A stretch of 42,446 nucleotides of DNA from an uncultured Bacteroidales bacterium. GTDB lineage: Bacteria > Bacteroidota > Bacteroidia > Bacteroidales > Bacteroidaceae. A program made the position numbers and the translations under genes. Below are positions 23,612 through 32,152 of this stretch, piece after piece; position 1 is the first letter of the stretch; the number at the start of each line of letters is the position of its first letter. The stretch is taken from positions 1 to 42,446 of the forward strand of contig CADCCR010000007.1 in NCBI GenBank assembly GCA_902799985.1. Direction: 5' to 3'. Below the pieces are notes generated by a model. It searched no databases, was not told the DNA's origin, and was given only the letters and a program-made list of their open reading frames with translations.

Positions 23612-25624
23612 TTACTGTTCGGGGTTGGCAGGAGCTTCGTTCTGCTCGGGAGCAGACGGAGAAGCAATCTCTTCGTCGACGGCCTTGATCTTTTGTGCCA
23701 GGAGATTGAGTTCCTCGCGGAGTTTCTCCATTTTCTTGTTCATGGCGTCGACCAGAGAATTGCCCTTTTTGCTGCTGGCGGTGAGGAAGCCTATGTTGTT
23801 CTCATAGGTCTTGATTTCGCTCAGCATGCGCTCGTAGGCACGCTGCATGCGCTGGCGCTCATTGTCGAGCGAGCCTGCTTCCTTCTCGATTCTTTGCTGC
23901 AGTCCTGCACGGAAATTATTGAGGCGACGTCTGGTCTGACTTGCGCCGTAGGCTTCATAGAGCTTGTCGCAGATGGCACGATATTCGCGGTAGAGCGTCT
24001 CTTTGTCGCGGAAGGGGACGTGTCCCACCTCGTTCCATCGCTGCTGGAGTTCCTTGACCTGTGCGATGACGTTCTCGCCTTCCTTTTCGGCAAGTGCCTT
24101 GAGCTGAGCGATGATGTCGAGTTTCTGTTCCTTGTTGGCCTTCTCCTCGTTGCGACTCTCGGCAGTGGCTGCCTGTCGAGCCTCGAAGAAGCGGTCGCAT
24201 GCGGCGGTGAAGCGTTTCCACAGTTCGTCGCTGTACTTGCGTGGAACGGCTCCAATCTCTTTCCATTGCTTCTGCAGGTTGATGAGGATGTCGCCTGTGG
24301 AGCGCCATTCGGTGCTCTCCATGAGTGCTTCGGCTTTCTCCACGAGTTCCTTCTTCTTGGCGAGGTTTGCGCCAAGCTCTTCCTTGACGGTACGGAAGAA
24401 GGTGGTCTTCTTTTCGAAGAAAGCGTCGCAGGCCTGACGGAAACGCTCGAAGATGGCTGTGTTCATCTTCTGCGGGGCGAAGCCGATGGTTTTCCACTCT
24501 GCCTGCAGTTCCTTTATCTTCTGTGTGACGGTTTCCCAGTCGGCGAAGGTGCGGAGTCCGTCTGTCTCGATGGCTTCGAGCTGTTCGCAGAGTGCGGTCT
24601 TCTTGGCGAGGTTCTCCTCTTCGCGGGCCTTGATGGCCTCGAAGTGTGCCTGGTGCTTCTTGTTGATGACGGTGGATGCCTCCTTGAACTTGGCCCATAC
24701 GGTCTCGCGAATCTCTTTGGCTACGGGTCCGGTCTCCTTCCATTCCTGGTGGAGTGCCTGCAGCTGGTTGAAGGCTTGCAGCACGTCGGGGTTCTCGGCC
24801 AGGGCTTCTGCCTGTTCGATGAGGCGTGTCTTTATCTCGAGGTTCTTGCGGAAGTCGTAGTCGCGCAGTTCGTGTCCGAGTTTGAGGAGGTCGTAGTACT
24901 GTTCCACGTAGAGCTGGTAGTTCTTCCAGAGCTCGGTGGCACGTTCGGCTGGAACGGCCTTTATCTCTTTCCATTCGGCCTGGAGTGCCTTGAACTCGTC
25001 GAAGTTCTGGTTGGCTTCTTCGGGAGTGGATGCCAGTTGCTGTATGCGTTCGATGATTTGCAGCTTGCGCTGGAGGTTCTCCTGCTTCTGCTTTTCGATG
25101 CTCTCCTGCATGGCGGCCCGTCGGTCGCGAATGAGTTGCATTGCCTCGCGGAAGGCGGGTTCGGCGGGGTCTATCTGTGGCACGAACTTGTCCGCTTCGC
25201 CGCCTGCGTCGATGAAGGCTTGGTAGGCTTCCTGCATTTCGGCGTTGTGGAACTTGTAGAAGAGTTGCTTGAGGAGGGCGAGTTCCTGTTTGTCGCCCAC
25301 GTCGTCGCTGTTTGCGATTTCCTGCACACGGGCCACTACCTCTTCCTTCGTTCGGAAGGCTTGCTGCACGATGGCTTCCTCGGCCTCCGATGCCTCGGCT
25401 TCCGGCGATGCGGGTTCTTCGGCGGGGGCGGGTTCCTCGGCGGGTGCGGGTTCCTCGGCGGATGCTGGTTCCTCGGCGGGAACGGGTTCCTCGGCGGGTG
25501 CGGGCTCCTCTGCTACTGTTTCGTTGTTTACTGTGGTTGCTGTCTCGGGAGTCTGCTCTGCGGCAGTGTTCTCAGAAGGCTGCTCTACGGCAGCGGTTTC
25601 TTTAGTCTCTAAAGAGTCCATCAT
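23612..25624 (-). CDS. DUF349 coiled-coil repeat protein
   Basis: About 670 residues from the ATG pair at 25624/25621 (MMDSLETKE). The first ~90 residues are acidic and repetitive, with EEPAPAEEP units in tandem, probably disordered. The rest holds at least five DUF349 helical repeats, each with a W-K-E-I or W-N-E-V centre (LQAEWKEIKAVP, LHQEWKETGPV, LQAEWKTIGFAP, LQKQWKEIGAVP, LQQRWNEVGHVP). The family is common in Bacteroidota; its function is unknown. The end is Pro/Ala/Glu-rich. The number of EEPAPA units is likely to vary between strains. Confidence 0.9.
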   Translation of the reverse strand: MMDSLETKETAAVEQPSENTAAEQTPETATTVNNETVAEEPAPAEEPVPAEEPASAEEPAPAEEPAPAEEPASPEAEASEAEEAIVQQAFRTKEEVVARVQEIANSDDVGDKQELALLKQLFYKFHNAEMQEAYQAFIDAGGEADKFVPQIDPAEPAFREAMQLIRDRRAAMQESIEKQKQENLQRKLQIIERIQQLASTPEEANQNFDEFKALQAEWKEIKAVPAERATELWKNYQLYVEQYYDLLKLGHELRDYDFRKNLEIKTRLIEQAEALAENPDVLQAFNQLQALHQEWKETGPVAKEIRETVWAKFKEASTVINKKHQAHFEAIKAREEENLAKKTALCEQLEAIETDGLRTFADWETVTQKIKELQAEWKTIGFAPQKMNTAIFERFRQACDAFFEKKTTFFRTVKEELGANLAKKKELVEKAEALMESTEWRSTGDILINLQKQWKEIGAVPRKYSDELWKRFTAACDRFFEARQAATAESRNEEKANKEQKLDIIAQLKALAEKEGENVIAQVKELQQRWNEVGHVPFRDKETLYREYRAICDKLYEAYGASQTRRRLNNFRAGLQQRIEKEAGSLDNERQRMQRAYERMLSEIKTYENNIGFLTASSKKGNSLVDAMNKKMEKLREELNLLAQKIKAVDEEIASPSAPEQNEAPANPEQ

Positions 25625-25649
25625 AGTATATGTTTTGTGAATGGTGAGC

Positions 25650-25658
25650 GCAAAGTTA
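25650..25658 (-). promoter_or_regulatory. -7 box of the DUF349 gene
   Basis: TAACTTTGC on the minus strand, 26 bases before the start, with a TTGC about 20 bases upstream of it. Confidence 0.6.
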
Positions 25659-25714
25659 AGCAAAAAAAGCCGTTACGTGCAAGCAAAGAGGACGATTTTT
25701 TTGCTATTAGGGGA

Positions 25715-26641
25715 TTAAATCCATGTTTTACGCTTGAAATACCACATAAAGAGGACGGTAACGCCTACAGAAAGTGCCATTGCAAGCGGGAATCCCCATG
25801 CCACTTGTTCCATGCCGTTGATGAGGTTCATGCCGAAGAGGCTCGCGATGAGTGTGGGGAACATCAGTATGATGCTGATGCTGGTGAGCATCTTCATGAC
25901 GGAGCTCATATTGTTGTTGATGATGTTGGCATAGGTATCCATCGTGGAATCGAGGATGTTGGCGAAGATGTTGGTGGTCTCTCGGGCCTGGCTCATCTCG
26001 ATGCCCACGTCTTCTATCATGTCGGCGTCGAGCTCGTCGATGGGCAGCTTGAACTTGAGCTTGGAGAGGAGGTTTTCGTTGCCGCGGATGGAGGTGACGA
26101 AGTATGTGAGGCTGTCCTGCAGGCGGCTCAGGGCGATGAGGTCGGCGTTGCTCACGTTGCGGTCCAGGCTTTGCTTGGCTTTGTCGATGAGCAGGCTGAT
26201 TTGCTTGAGTCGCTTCAGGTACCAGACGGCGCAGCAGAGGAAGAGGCGGAATATCATGTCGACGGAATCGACGAAGCCCAGTCCGCGCTTCTGCTGGTAG
26301 GAGACGAAGTCGATCATCATGTCTGTCTCGAAGTTGCAGACGGTGATGAGCACATCGCCCTTCAGGATGATACCCAGCGGGATGGTGGTGTAGGGCGTAC
26401 GGCTCTTTGTCTCCTTGACATAGGGTATACGCAGGATGATGAGCACCCAGCCTTCGTCGATGTCGTAGCGGGCACGTTCGTCGGTATCGGCGATGTCGCT
26501 GATGTAATAGTCGGGGATGTGGAGAGTGGTTTCCAGGAAATCTATGTCTTCCTCGGTGGGGCAAGTCACCTGCACCCAGCAGCCGGGCTGCCATTCTTTG
26601 ATGGTACGCAGACCATTCGTCGTGTTCCAGTAAGTTCGCAT
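25715..26641 (-). CDS. corA: CorA-family magnesium transporter
   Basis: 308 residues from the ATG at 26641 (MRTYWNTTNG); 14 further codons are open upstream but add nothing conserved. The cytoplasmic N-terminal domain is followed by a long helix and two C-terminal membrane segments, with the pore signature GMN in SLFGMNLINGMEQ. The tail KRKTWI is basic and cytoplasmic. The family forms pentameric Mg2+/Co2+ channels in the inner membrane. A promoter lies about 165 bases upstream, leaving a long leader in which I recognise no known Mg sensor. Confidence 0.9.
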   Translation of the reverse strand: MRTYWNTTNGLRTIKEWQPGCWVQVTCPTEEDIDFLETTLHIPDYYISDIADTDERARYDIDEGWVLIILRIPYVKETKSRTPYTTIPLGIILKGDVLITVCNFETDMMIDFVSYQQKRGLGFVDSVDMIFRLFLCCAVWYLKRLKQISLLIDKAKQSLDRNVSNADLIALSRLQDSLTYFVTSIRGNENLLSKLKFKLPIDELDADMIEDVGIEMSQARETTNIFANILDSTMDTYANIINNNMSSVMKMLTSISIILMFPTLIASLFGMNLINGMEQVAWGFPLAMALSVGVTVLFMWYFKRKTWI

Positions 26642-26804
26642 CGTTTCGTTCCTCCTCTTTTCTTGGGGTAGATGTACATACAATCAAGCTCCTTGTCGGA
26701 GCGTACATGCCGATGCAAGCTCCGGAGCGCTAAGAATTGTTATTATCCGCGTGATAGTCGTCCATTTGTGTTACAGAATAGCTTTGTTTTTGTAGTTTTC
26801 GGCT

Positions 26805-26813
26805 GCAAAGGTA
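26805..26813 (-). promoter_or_regulatory. -7 box of corA
   Basis: TACCTTTGC on the minus strand. The leader to the ATG at 26641 would be about 160 bases. Confidence 0.55.
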
Positions 26814-26906
26814 CGAAAAAAAGTTGAACGGCAATGCCTCGCAGGGTAGTTTTTTGCAAAACGGAAGGTATTTTTCCCGAAAAGCAAGCGAAGTGCCGCC
26901 AAACAC

Positions 26907-27008
26907 GGCACGCGCTTCGGCAAGAAGCGGCGGGCGCTTCCGAAATAAGCGCGAGGCGCTTCCGAAATAAGCACGGGGCGCTTCCGGAATAAGCACGGGG
27001 CGCTTCCC
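26907..27008. repeat. 22-bp repeat family B, third locus
   Basis: Units at 26925, 26947, 26969 and 26991 with GCGCTTCCGAAAT or GCGCTTCCGGAAT, same orientation as at 10422. A further diverged unit (CGCGAGACGCTTCCC) lies at about 27098-27119, directly before element D2. Confidence 0.9.
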
Positions 27009-27035
27009 AAAGCGACCCCCCTCCGTCTCCCCCGA

Positions 27036-27093
27036 GGGGGAGTGGATGTCGCGGCAAAGGAAGCCTCCCCTTGGGGAGGTTTGGAGGGGGTCT
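27036..27093. repeat. 58-bp direct repeat E, copy 1
   Basis: It starts GGGGGAGTGGATGTCGCGGC and contains the palindrome CCTCCCC-TT-GGGGAGG. Copy 2 lies exactly 220 bases downstream and differs at two positions. Confidence 0.9.
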
Positions 27094-27118
27094 CCGAAAT
27101 AACCGCGAGACGCTTCCC

Positions 27119-27237
27119 GTTCTGGCGGATTTGAATCCGCCAGCATGGAATATCAGCATTTGAAATGCGAAACAACGATTATTGCGGGATTGCAAATCCT
27201 TATATTCTATACGGCCGGATTGCAAATCCGTCCGAAC
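27119..27237. repeat. Four-hairpin palindromic element, copy D2
   Basis: It aligns end to end with 10599-10714: GGCGGATTTGAATCCGCC, GCATTTGAAATGC, GGGATTGCAAATCC and CGGATTGCAAATCCG. Paired changes keep arms complementary in the first hairpin (TCGGA/TCCGA in D1, GCGGA/TCCGC here). It lies between the two copies of repeat E. Confidence 0.85.
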
Positions 27238-27255
27238 AAGCGGTCAAATCCGTCC

Positions 27256-27313
27256 GGGGGAGTGGATGTCGCGGCGAAGGAAGCCTCCCCTCGGGGAGGT
27301 TTGGAGGGGGTCT
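27256..27313. repeat. 58-bp direct repeat E, copy 2
   Basis: Same 58 bases as 27036-27093 with changes A to G and T to C. The palindrome centre becomes CCTCCCC-TC-GGGGAGG. Confidence 0.9.
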
Positions 27314-27356
27314 TGGGAAGCTTTGGCGGAGGCTTCGGGATTATTTTACAATAATG

Positions 27357-27389
27357 TTTGCGTACATCGTTTGTTTTTCGTAACTTTGC
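27357..27389 (+). promoter_or_regulatory. Promoter of cysE
   Basis: TTTG (27357-27360), 20 bases, TAACTTTGC (27381-27389): the clearest Bacteroidota promoter in the window. The ATG at 27418 follows after 28 bases. Confidence 0.8.
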
Positions 27390-27417
27390 GCCCGTATTTT
27401 GCAAAACAGACAATACA

Positions 27418-28350
27418 ATGTGCCCATACAAACAAAGTGAGGTGCTCGGACAGACCGTCAGCCGCCTCTCCGACCCCGACTCCCTGCACGGACTCTTCCG
27501 CGAAGTCAACGAGGGATATCCACTGCCCTCGGCACCAGCTCTGGCGGAAATCATCGACCTCTGCCGAGCCATCATCTTCCCTGGCTTCTACGGCAAGTCG
27601 TTCCTCAGCCGCGAGACACTCCCCTACCACATCGGCGTCAGTCTGGAGCGACTCTGCCATCTCCTCACAGAACAAGTGCAGGCCGGACTCTGTCTACAAC
27701 GGGCAGGACTCGACGACGACCAGCGTCTCTCACCGGAACGGGTGCAGGACATCGTCACGGAGTTCATCCAATGGCTGCCCGAGCTCCGCAGCATCCTCGC
27801 CACCGACATCGAGGCTACCTACAACGGCGACCCCGCTGCCGACTCCTACGGCGAAATCATCTGCTGCTACCCCGTCGTCAAGGCCATCACATGCTACCGC
27901 ATCGCACACAAGCTCCTGCAGCTCGGCGTGCCACTCATCCCACGCATCATCACCGAGATGGCACACAGCGAGACCGGCATCGACATACATCCGGGCGCAC
28001 AGATAGGCCACCACTTCACCATCGACCACGGCACAGGCGTCGTCATCGGCGCAACATGCATCATCGGCAACAACGTGAAGCTCTACCAAGGCGTCACCCT
28101 CGGCGCACGCAGCTTCGCACTCGACGAGAACGGCAACCCCATCAAGGGCATCGCACGACACCCCATCCTCGAGGACGACGTCATCGTCTACAGCAACGCC
28201 ACCGTGCTGGGACGCATCACGCTGGCTCGCGGCACCGTCATCGGCGGCAACGTCTGGGTGACGGAAAGCACCAAGCCGGGAGAACAAGTGATACAGGCCA
28301 AGAAACGCAAGAGCCAAGTCGTCAGACCCGAAGACTGGGGATGCCTGTAA
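27418..28350 (+). CDS. cysE: Serine O-acetyltransferase
   Basis: 310 residues from the ATG at 27418 (MCPYKQSEVL), placed correctly behind the promoter; the frame upstream is promoter DNA. The N-terminal helical domain (about 1-160) leads into a left-handed beta helix with hexapeptide repeats (GIDIHPGAQIGHHFTIDHGT, GVVIGATCIIGNNVKLYQGV, TLGAR). The catalytic His/Asp pair lies in FTIDHGTGVVIG. The enzyme makes O-acetylserine from serine and acetyl-CoA, the first step of cysteine synthesis. It is a single gene, with a repeat element in the space before the methyltransferase gene. Confidence 0.93.
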   Translation: MCPYKQSEVLGQTVSRLSDPDSLHGLFREVNEGYPLPSAPALAEIIDLCRAIIFPGFYGKSFLSRETLPYHIGVSLERLCHLLTEQVQAGLCLQRAGLDDDQRLSPERVQDIVTEFIQWLPELRSILATDIEATYNGDPAADSYGEIICCYPVVKAITCYRIAHKLLQLGVPLIPRIITEMAHSETGIDIHPGAQIGHHFTIDHGTGVVIGATCIIGNNVKLYQGVTLGARSFALDENGNPIKGIARHPILEDDVIVYSNATVLGRITLARGTVIGGNVWVTESTKPGEQVIQAKKRKSQVVRPEDWGCL

Positions 28351-28390
28351 GGACAACCGAAAACCTAAAGTTGAAAATCGAGAGGTCAGG

Positions 28391-28470
28391 GGGTAGAGGT
28401 TAGAGAATACCATCTGTCCTTTACCTGCAAAAACAATCCTCTAACCACTAACCTCTAACCACTAACCACT
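28391..28470. repeat. Element with inverted CTAACCT/AGAGGTTAG repeats
   Basis: Left cluster GGGTAGAGGTTAGAG (28391-28405), a 31-base core, and right cluster of CTCTAACCACTAACC-type units (28437-28467). It has the same design as the AATTCAT and GAAGATAG elements with another repeat sequence. It lies between cysE and the methyltransferase gene. Confidence 0.7.
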
Positions 28471-28479
28471 ATACAAACA

Positions 28480-30036
28480 ATGGAAAATCCACAATGGAAA
28501 ACTCCCGCCACCAGGCAGGGAGAAGAGTTTGAAATGATTGCCAAGACCTTCCAGGGCTTGGAGACTGTGCTTGCCACCGAGCTCATCGACCTTGGCGCAA
28601 ACAACATACAGATAGGCCGACGCATGGTCTCCTTCACGGGAGACAAGCAGCTGCTCTACCGAGCTAACTTCCAGCTCCGCACAGCTCTGCGCATTCTCAT
28701 GCCCATCAAGCACTTCCGCGCCACATCGGCCGACGAGGTCTACACCGCCATACAGGAGATCGACTGGACCGACTACCTGACCAACGACACCACCTTCGCC
28801 GTGGACAGCGTCGTCAACAGCCAGGAGTTCCGACACTCGAAGTTCGTGGCATACAAGGTGAAGGACGCCATCGTAGACCAGATGCGCGAACGCACCGGCA
28901 ACCGACCCAACATCCGCGTCACCAACCCCGACCTGCAGCTACACATACACATCGCTGAGTACGACTGCACCCTCTCGCTCGACACCAGCGGCGAGAGCCT
29001 GCACCGTCGCGGCTATCGGCAGGAGACGGTGGAGGCACCGCTGAACGAAGTGCTGGCCGCCGGCATCATCATGCTCACCGGATGGAAGGGACAATGCGAC
29101 CTCATCGACCCCATGTGCGGCAGCGGCACCATTCCCATCGAGGCCGCACTCATCGCCCGCGGCATCGCTCCCGGCGTCTATCGCAAGGAATATGCCTTCG
29201 AGAAGTGGCCCGACTTCGACCAGGATCTCTTCGACAGCATCTACGAGGATGAGTCGAAGGAGCACGACTTCGAACACCACATCTACGGCTACGACATCAA
29301 CCGCAACGCTGTTGCCATCGCCACAACGAACGTCAAGGCAGCCGGACTGAGCAAGGAAATCACCATCCAGCAGCAAGACTTCGCCGACTTCACACAGCCC
29401 GCTGAGCAAGCCGTCATCATCACCAATCCGCCCTACGGCGAACGCATCTCCGCACCAGACCTCCTCGGTCTCTACAAGATGATTGGCTCCAAACTCAAAC
29501 ATCAGTTCGTCGGAGGCGATGCATGGGTGCTCAGCTACCGCGAAGAGTGCTTCGACCAAATCGGACTCAAGCCGTCGCTACGCACACCGCTCTACAACGG
29601 AAGTCTCGAATGCGAGCTCCGCAAATACCAGATGTTCGACGGCAAATTCAACGACTTGCGTGCCGGAGGCGGCGACATCAAGACGGCTCAGGAGCGACGC
29701 ATGATGGCCGACCGCAAGCGATTCAAGCAACACCGCGACTTCAAGGCCGGCCTCGAGGACGACCCGCGCGACCGCTTTACGAGCAGAAAGGAAGAGCGCG
29801 ACGACCGCCGACGCGACTTCCGGCACCGCGAGGACCGCAAAGAGTTCCGCCGCGAGGACCGCAGAGAATTCCGACACGACGACCGGCACGACGACTTCAA
29901 GCGAGGAAACGACCGACGTGGCCCGCGACGCGACGACCGGCGCGACTTCAAGCGGAATGACGACCGACGCAAACCATTCGACAGAAACAAGGGTAACAAC
30001 AAATATGGCAAAAACCGATTCGACGATGAAGAATAG
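28480..30036 (+). CDS. THUMP-domain class I RNA methyltransferase
   Basis: 518 residues. A THUMP domain (about 50-165) precedes a Rossmann methyltransferase with DPMCGSGTIPIEAA (SAM loop) and NPPYGERI (catalytic NPPY of N-methyltransferases). This corresponds to the RlmL half of E. coli RlmKL, which makes m2G2445 in 23S rRNA. The last ~130 residues are a basic/acidic low-complexity tail of DRRDF, REDRREF and HDDRHDDF units, probably RNA-binding. The 3' end overlaps the start of the DPP4 gene by 11 bases. A start at 28534 (MIAKTFQGLE) is also possible. Confidence 0.9.
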   Translation: MENPQWKTPATRQGEEFEMIAKTFQGLETVLATELIDLGANNIQIGRRMVSFTGDKQLLYRANFQLRTALRILMPIKHFRATSADEVYTAIQEIDWTDYLTNDTTFAVDSVVNSQEFRHSKFVAYKVKDAIVDQMRERTGNRPNIRVTNPDLQLHIHIAEYDCTLSLDTSGESLHRRGYRQETVEAPLNEVLAAGIIMLTGWKGQCDLIDPMCGSGTIPIEAALIARGIAPGVYRKEYAFEKWPDFDQDLFDSIYEDESKEHDFEHHIYGYDINRNAVAIATTNVKAAGLSKEITIQQQDFADFTQPAEQAVIITNPPYGERISAPDLLGLYKMIGSKLKHQFVGGDAWVLSYREECFDQIGLKPSLRTPLYNGSLECELRKYQMFDGKFNDLRAGGGDIKTAQERRMMADRKRFKQHRDFKAGLEDDPRDRFTSRKEERDDRRRDFRHREDRKEFRREDRREFRHDDRHDDFKRGNDRRGPRRDDRRDFKRNDDRRKPFDRNKGNNKYGKNRFDDEE

Positions 30037-32060
30037 ACTACAGCTCATCACACTCCTCGCTATCATGGCAACAGGTCAACTCATGGCACAGAAGCTCTTC
30101 ACGCTCGAAGAGCTGAACTTCGGCGGAAAGAATGCCGCACAGTTCTACCCCGAGCGATGGAAGTTGCGCTGGGAAGGCGACAAACTCGTCGATGCTGACA
30201 AGAAGCCGGCCAGCGTCATAGACTGCAAGACGGGCAACGTCGTCGAAGGCGAAACGGTGGACCTCGACGCCAACAAGCGCAACCGTCACGAAGGCGAACT
30301 GGAGTATTGCAAGGCCTCCGGTGCCGTCGCCTTCCTGCGCGACAACAACCTCTATGTCGCAACGGCCGACGGCACGGAGCACAGGCTGTCGTCCGACGGC
30401 TCACGCGAAATCGTTTATGGACAAAGCGTGCACCGCGATGAGTTCGGCATCTACAAGGGAACCTTCTGGAGCCCCGACGGACAGCAGCTCGCCTTCTACC
30501 GCATGGACCAAAGCATGGTGGCGGACTATCCGCAGGTCAACACGTTTGAGCGGGAGGCAACACTGGCTCCGGACAAGTACCCCATGGCTGGCATGACGTC
30601 GCACAAAGTGACGGTCGGCATCTTCTCCCTGCAAAGGGCAAGGAGCCAGGAGCCAGGGGCAGGATGCATCTACCTCGACCTGGGCGACCCCACCGACCGC
30701 TACTTCACGAACATCGCCTGGGCACCGGATGGCAAGACGCTCTATCTCTACGAACTCAACCGCGACCAGAACCATACGACGCTCGATGCCTACGACACCA
30801 CGACGGGCCGCAAGATAAAGACCCTCCGCGAGGAACGCTCCGACAAGTACGTCGAACCGCTTCATCCCATTACTTTCCTGCCGTGGGACGACACAAAGTT
30901 CATCTACTGGAGCCGCAAGGATGGCTACCGGCACCTCTACCTCATGGACACGGACGGCAAGGAGCTCGGACAGCTCACCAGCGGCAAGTGGGAGGTGAAG
31001 GAGCTCGTGGGCTTCTGTCCCGCCACGAAGAGCGCCATCATCATCACTAAGGAAGCAGGCGACCTGCAACGCAACATCTACCGCCTCGACCTGAAGACCA
31101 GGAAGCGCATCCTGCTCGATAACGGTCGCGGCTGCCACTCTGCACAGCTCTCCGCCGACGGGCGTTACCTCATCGACACTTGGCAGGAACCCGATGTGCC
31201 ACGTGCCTGCGCCGTGACCGACACGAAGACGGGCAAGCAATCGCTGCAAAGAACAGCCAAAGACCCGTGGGACGGCTGGTATCAACCCATCTTCGAGCAG
31301 GGCACCGTCCTCGCTGCAGACGGTCAGACGACACTCTACTGGCGCATGGTCAAGCCGATGGATTTCGACCCGAGCCGCAAGTATCCGACCGTCATCTACG
31401 TCTATGGCGGCCCGCACGCCCATAATGTGGAGGCTTCATGGCACTGGGGCTCGCGCTCCTGGGAAACGTACATGGCACAGAAAGGCTACATCCTCTTCAT
31501 CCTCGACAACCGCGGCAGCGAAGACCGTGGCCGTGAATTCGAACAGGCAACCTTCAGACATCTGGGTCAAGAGGAGATGAAAGACCAGATGCAGGGCGTG
31601 GCGTACCTCAAGACGCTGCCCTACGTGGATGCCGACAGGCTTGGCGTTCACGGCTGGAGCTTCGGCGGCTTCATGACGACATCGCTGATGACGAGACGCG
31701 TTCAAAGTGGGCGTGGCAGGCGGCCCGGTCATCGACTGGAAGTGGTATGAAGTGATGTACGGCGAACGCTACATGGACACACCGCAGCAGAACCCCGAAG
31801 GCTACGAGCAGACAAGCTGCATCAATAAAGCCAAGAACCTGAAGGGCAAACTGCAGATCATCATCGGCATGAACGACCCAACGTGCGTTCCTCAGCACAG
31901 CCTGCAGTTCCTCAATGCTTGTGCCGAAGCCGGCACACAGCCCGATTTCTTCGTCTATCCGGGCGAAGGCCACAACATGGCCGGCCATAAGAGCGTCCAC
32001 CTCCACGAGAGGATTACGCAGTACTTCGAGGACTATCTAAAGCCCCTCTCCAACCCCTAA
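30026..32060 (+). pseudogene. Dipeptidyl peptidase IV-family (S9B) gene, frameshifted
   Basis: Starting at ATG 30026 there is a signal peptide (MKNRLQLITLLAIMATGQLM), then a DPP4 beta-propeller region and the start of the alpha/beta hydrolase domain with the catalytic Ser in GWSFGG. At 31697-31700 the frame is lost; the first frame ends at 31750. The family text resumes at 31701 in another frame (FKVGVAGGPVIDWKWYEVMY) and holds the other catalytic residues: Asp in GMNDPTCVPQHS and His in GEGHNM. About 8 bases seem to be missing compared with the family. The end (KPLSNP) is made by a C/T-rich repeat, and residues in SLQRARSQEPGAGC look inserted. It may be a real pseudogene or a sequence error. 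Confidence 0.85.
30632..30663. repeat. G-rich repeat fragment inside the DPP4 gene
   Basis: GGGCAAGGAGCCAGGAGCC followed by AGGGGCAGG, in frame, encoding RARSQEPGAG. The same motif lies inside purD (33441-33472) and, inverted, at 2390-2404. Confidence 0.6.
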
Positions 32061-32100
32061 CCCCTCCTCCCCCAAAGGGGAGGCGGGGAACCGCCGCGGA
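32043..32100. repeat. C/T-rich palindromic repeat at the DPP4 3' end
   Basis: CCCCTCTCCAACCCCTAACC is followed by CTCCTCCCCCAAAGGGGAGG. It supplies the last codons (PLSNP) and the stop of the DPP4 frame, and belongs with the palindromes at 6811, 27036, 32573 and 33741. Confidence 0.7.
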
Positions 32101-32152
32101 GTGCATTGACATAGGAAATTTGATTTGCCATGACACGCCTAAATACAAGGAT

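Larger units (their letters stand above)
26642..27417. other. 776-base divergent region between corA and cysE, mostly repeats
   Basis: It contains the corA leader and promoter, B-type 22-bp units (26907-27008), direct repeat E copy 1 (27036-27093), one more B-type unit (27098-27119), four-hairpin element D2 (27119-27237), repeat E copy 2 (27256-27313) and the cysE promoter (27357-27389). I see no credible gene; open frames here only follow the repeats. Confidence 0.8.

Noticed and set aside
25389-25520. Minisatellite as a separate element (GCGGGTTCCTCGGCGG units)
   Set aside because: It is in frame as EEPAPA repeats at the N-terminus of the DUF349 protein and is described there.
23588-25612. 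674-codon open frame opposite the DUF349 gene
   Set aside because: Its Leu/Gly/Cys-rich text mirrors the Glu/Lys/Ala-rich coiled coil on the other strand.
27119-27237. tRNA-like gene because of GGATTTGAATCC
   Set aside because: No acceptor stem, D-arm or anticodon arm; it is part of the four-hairpin element.
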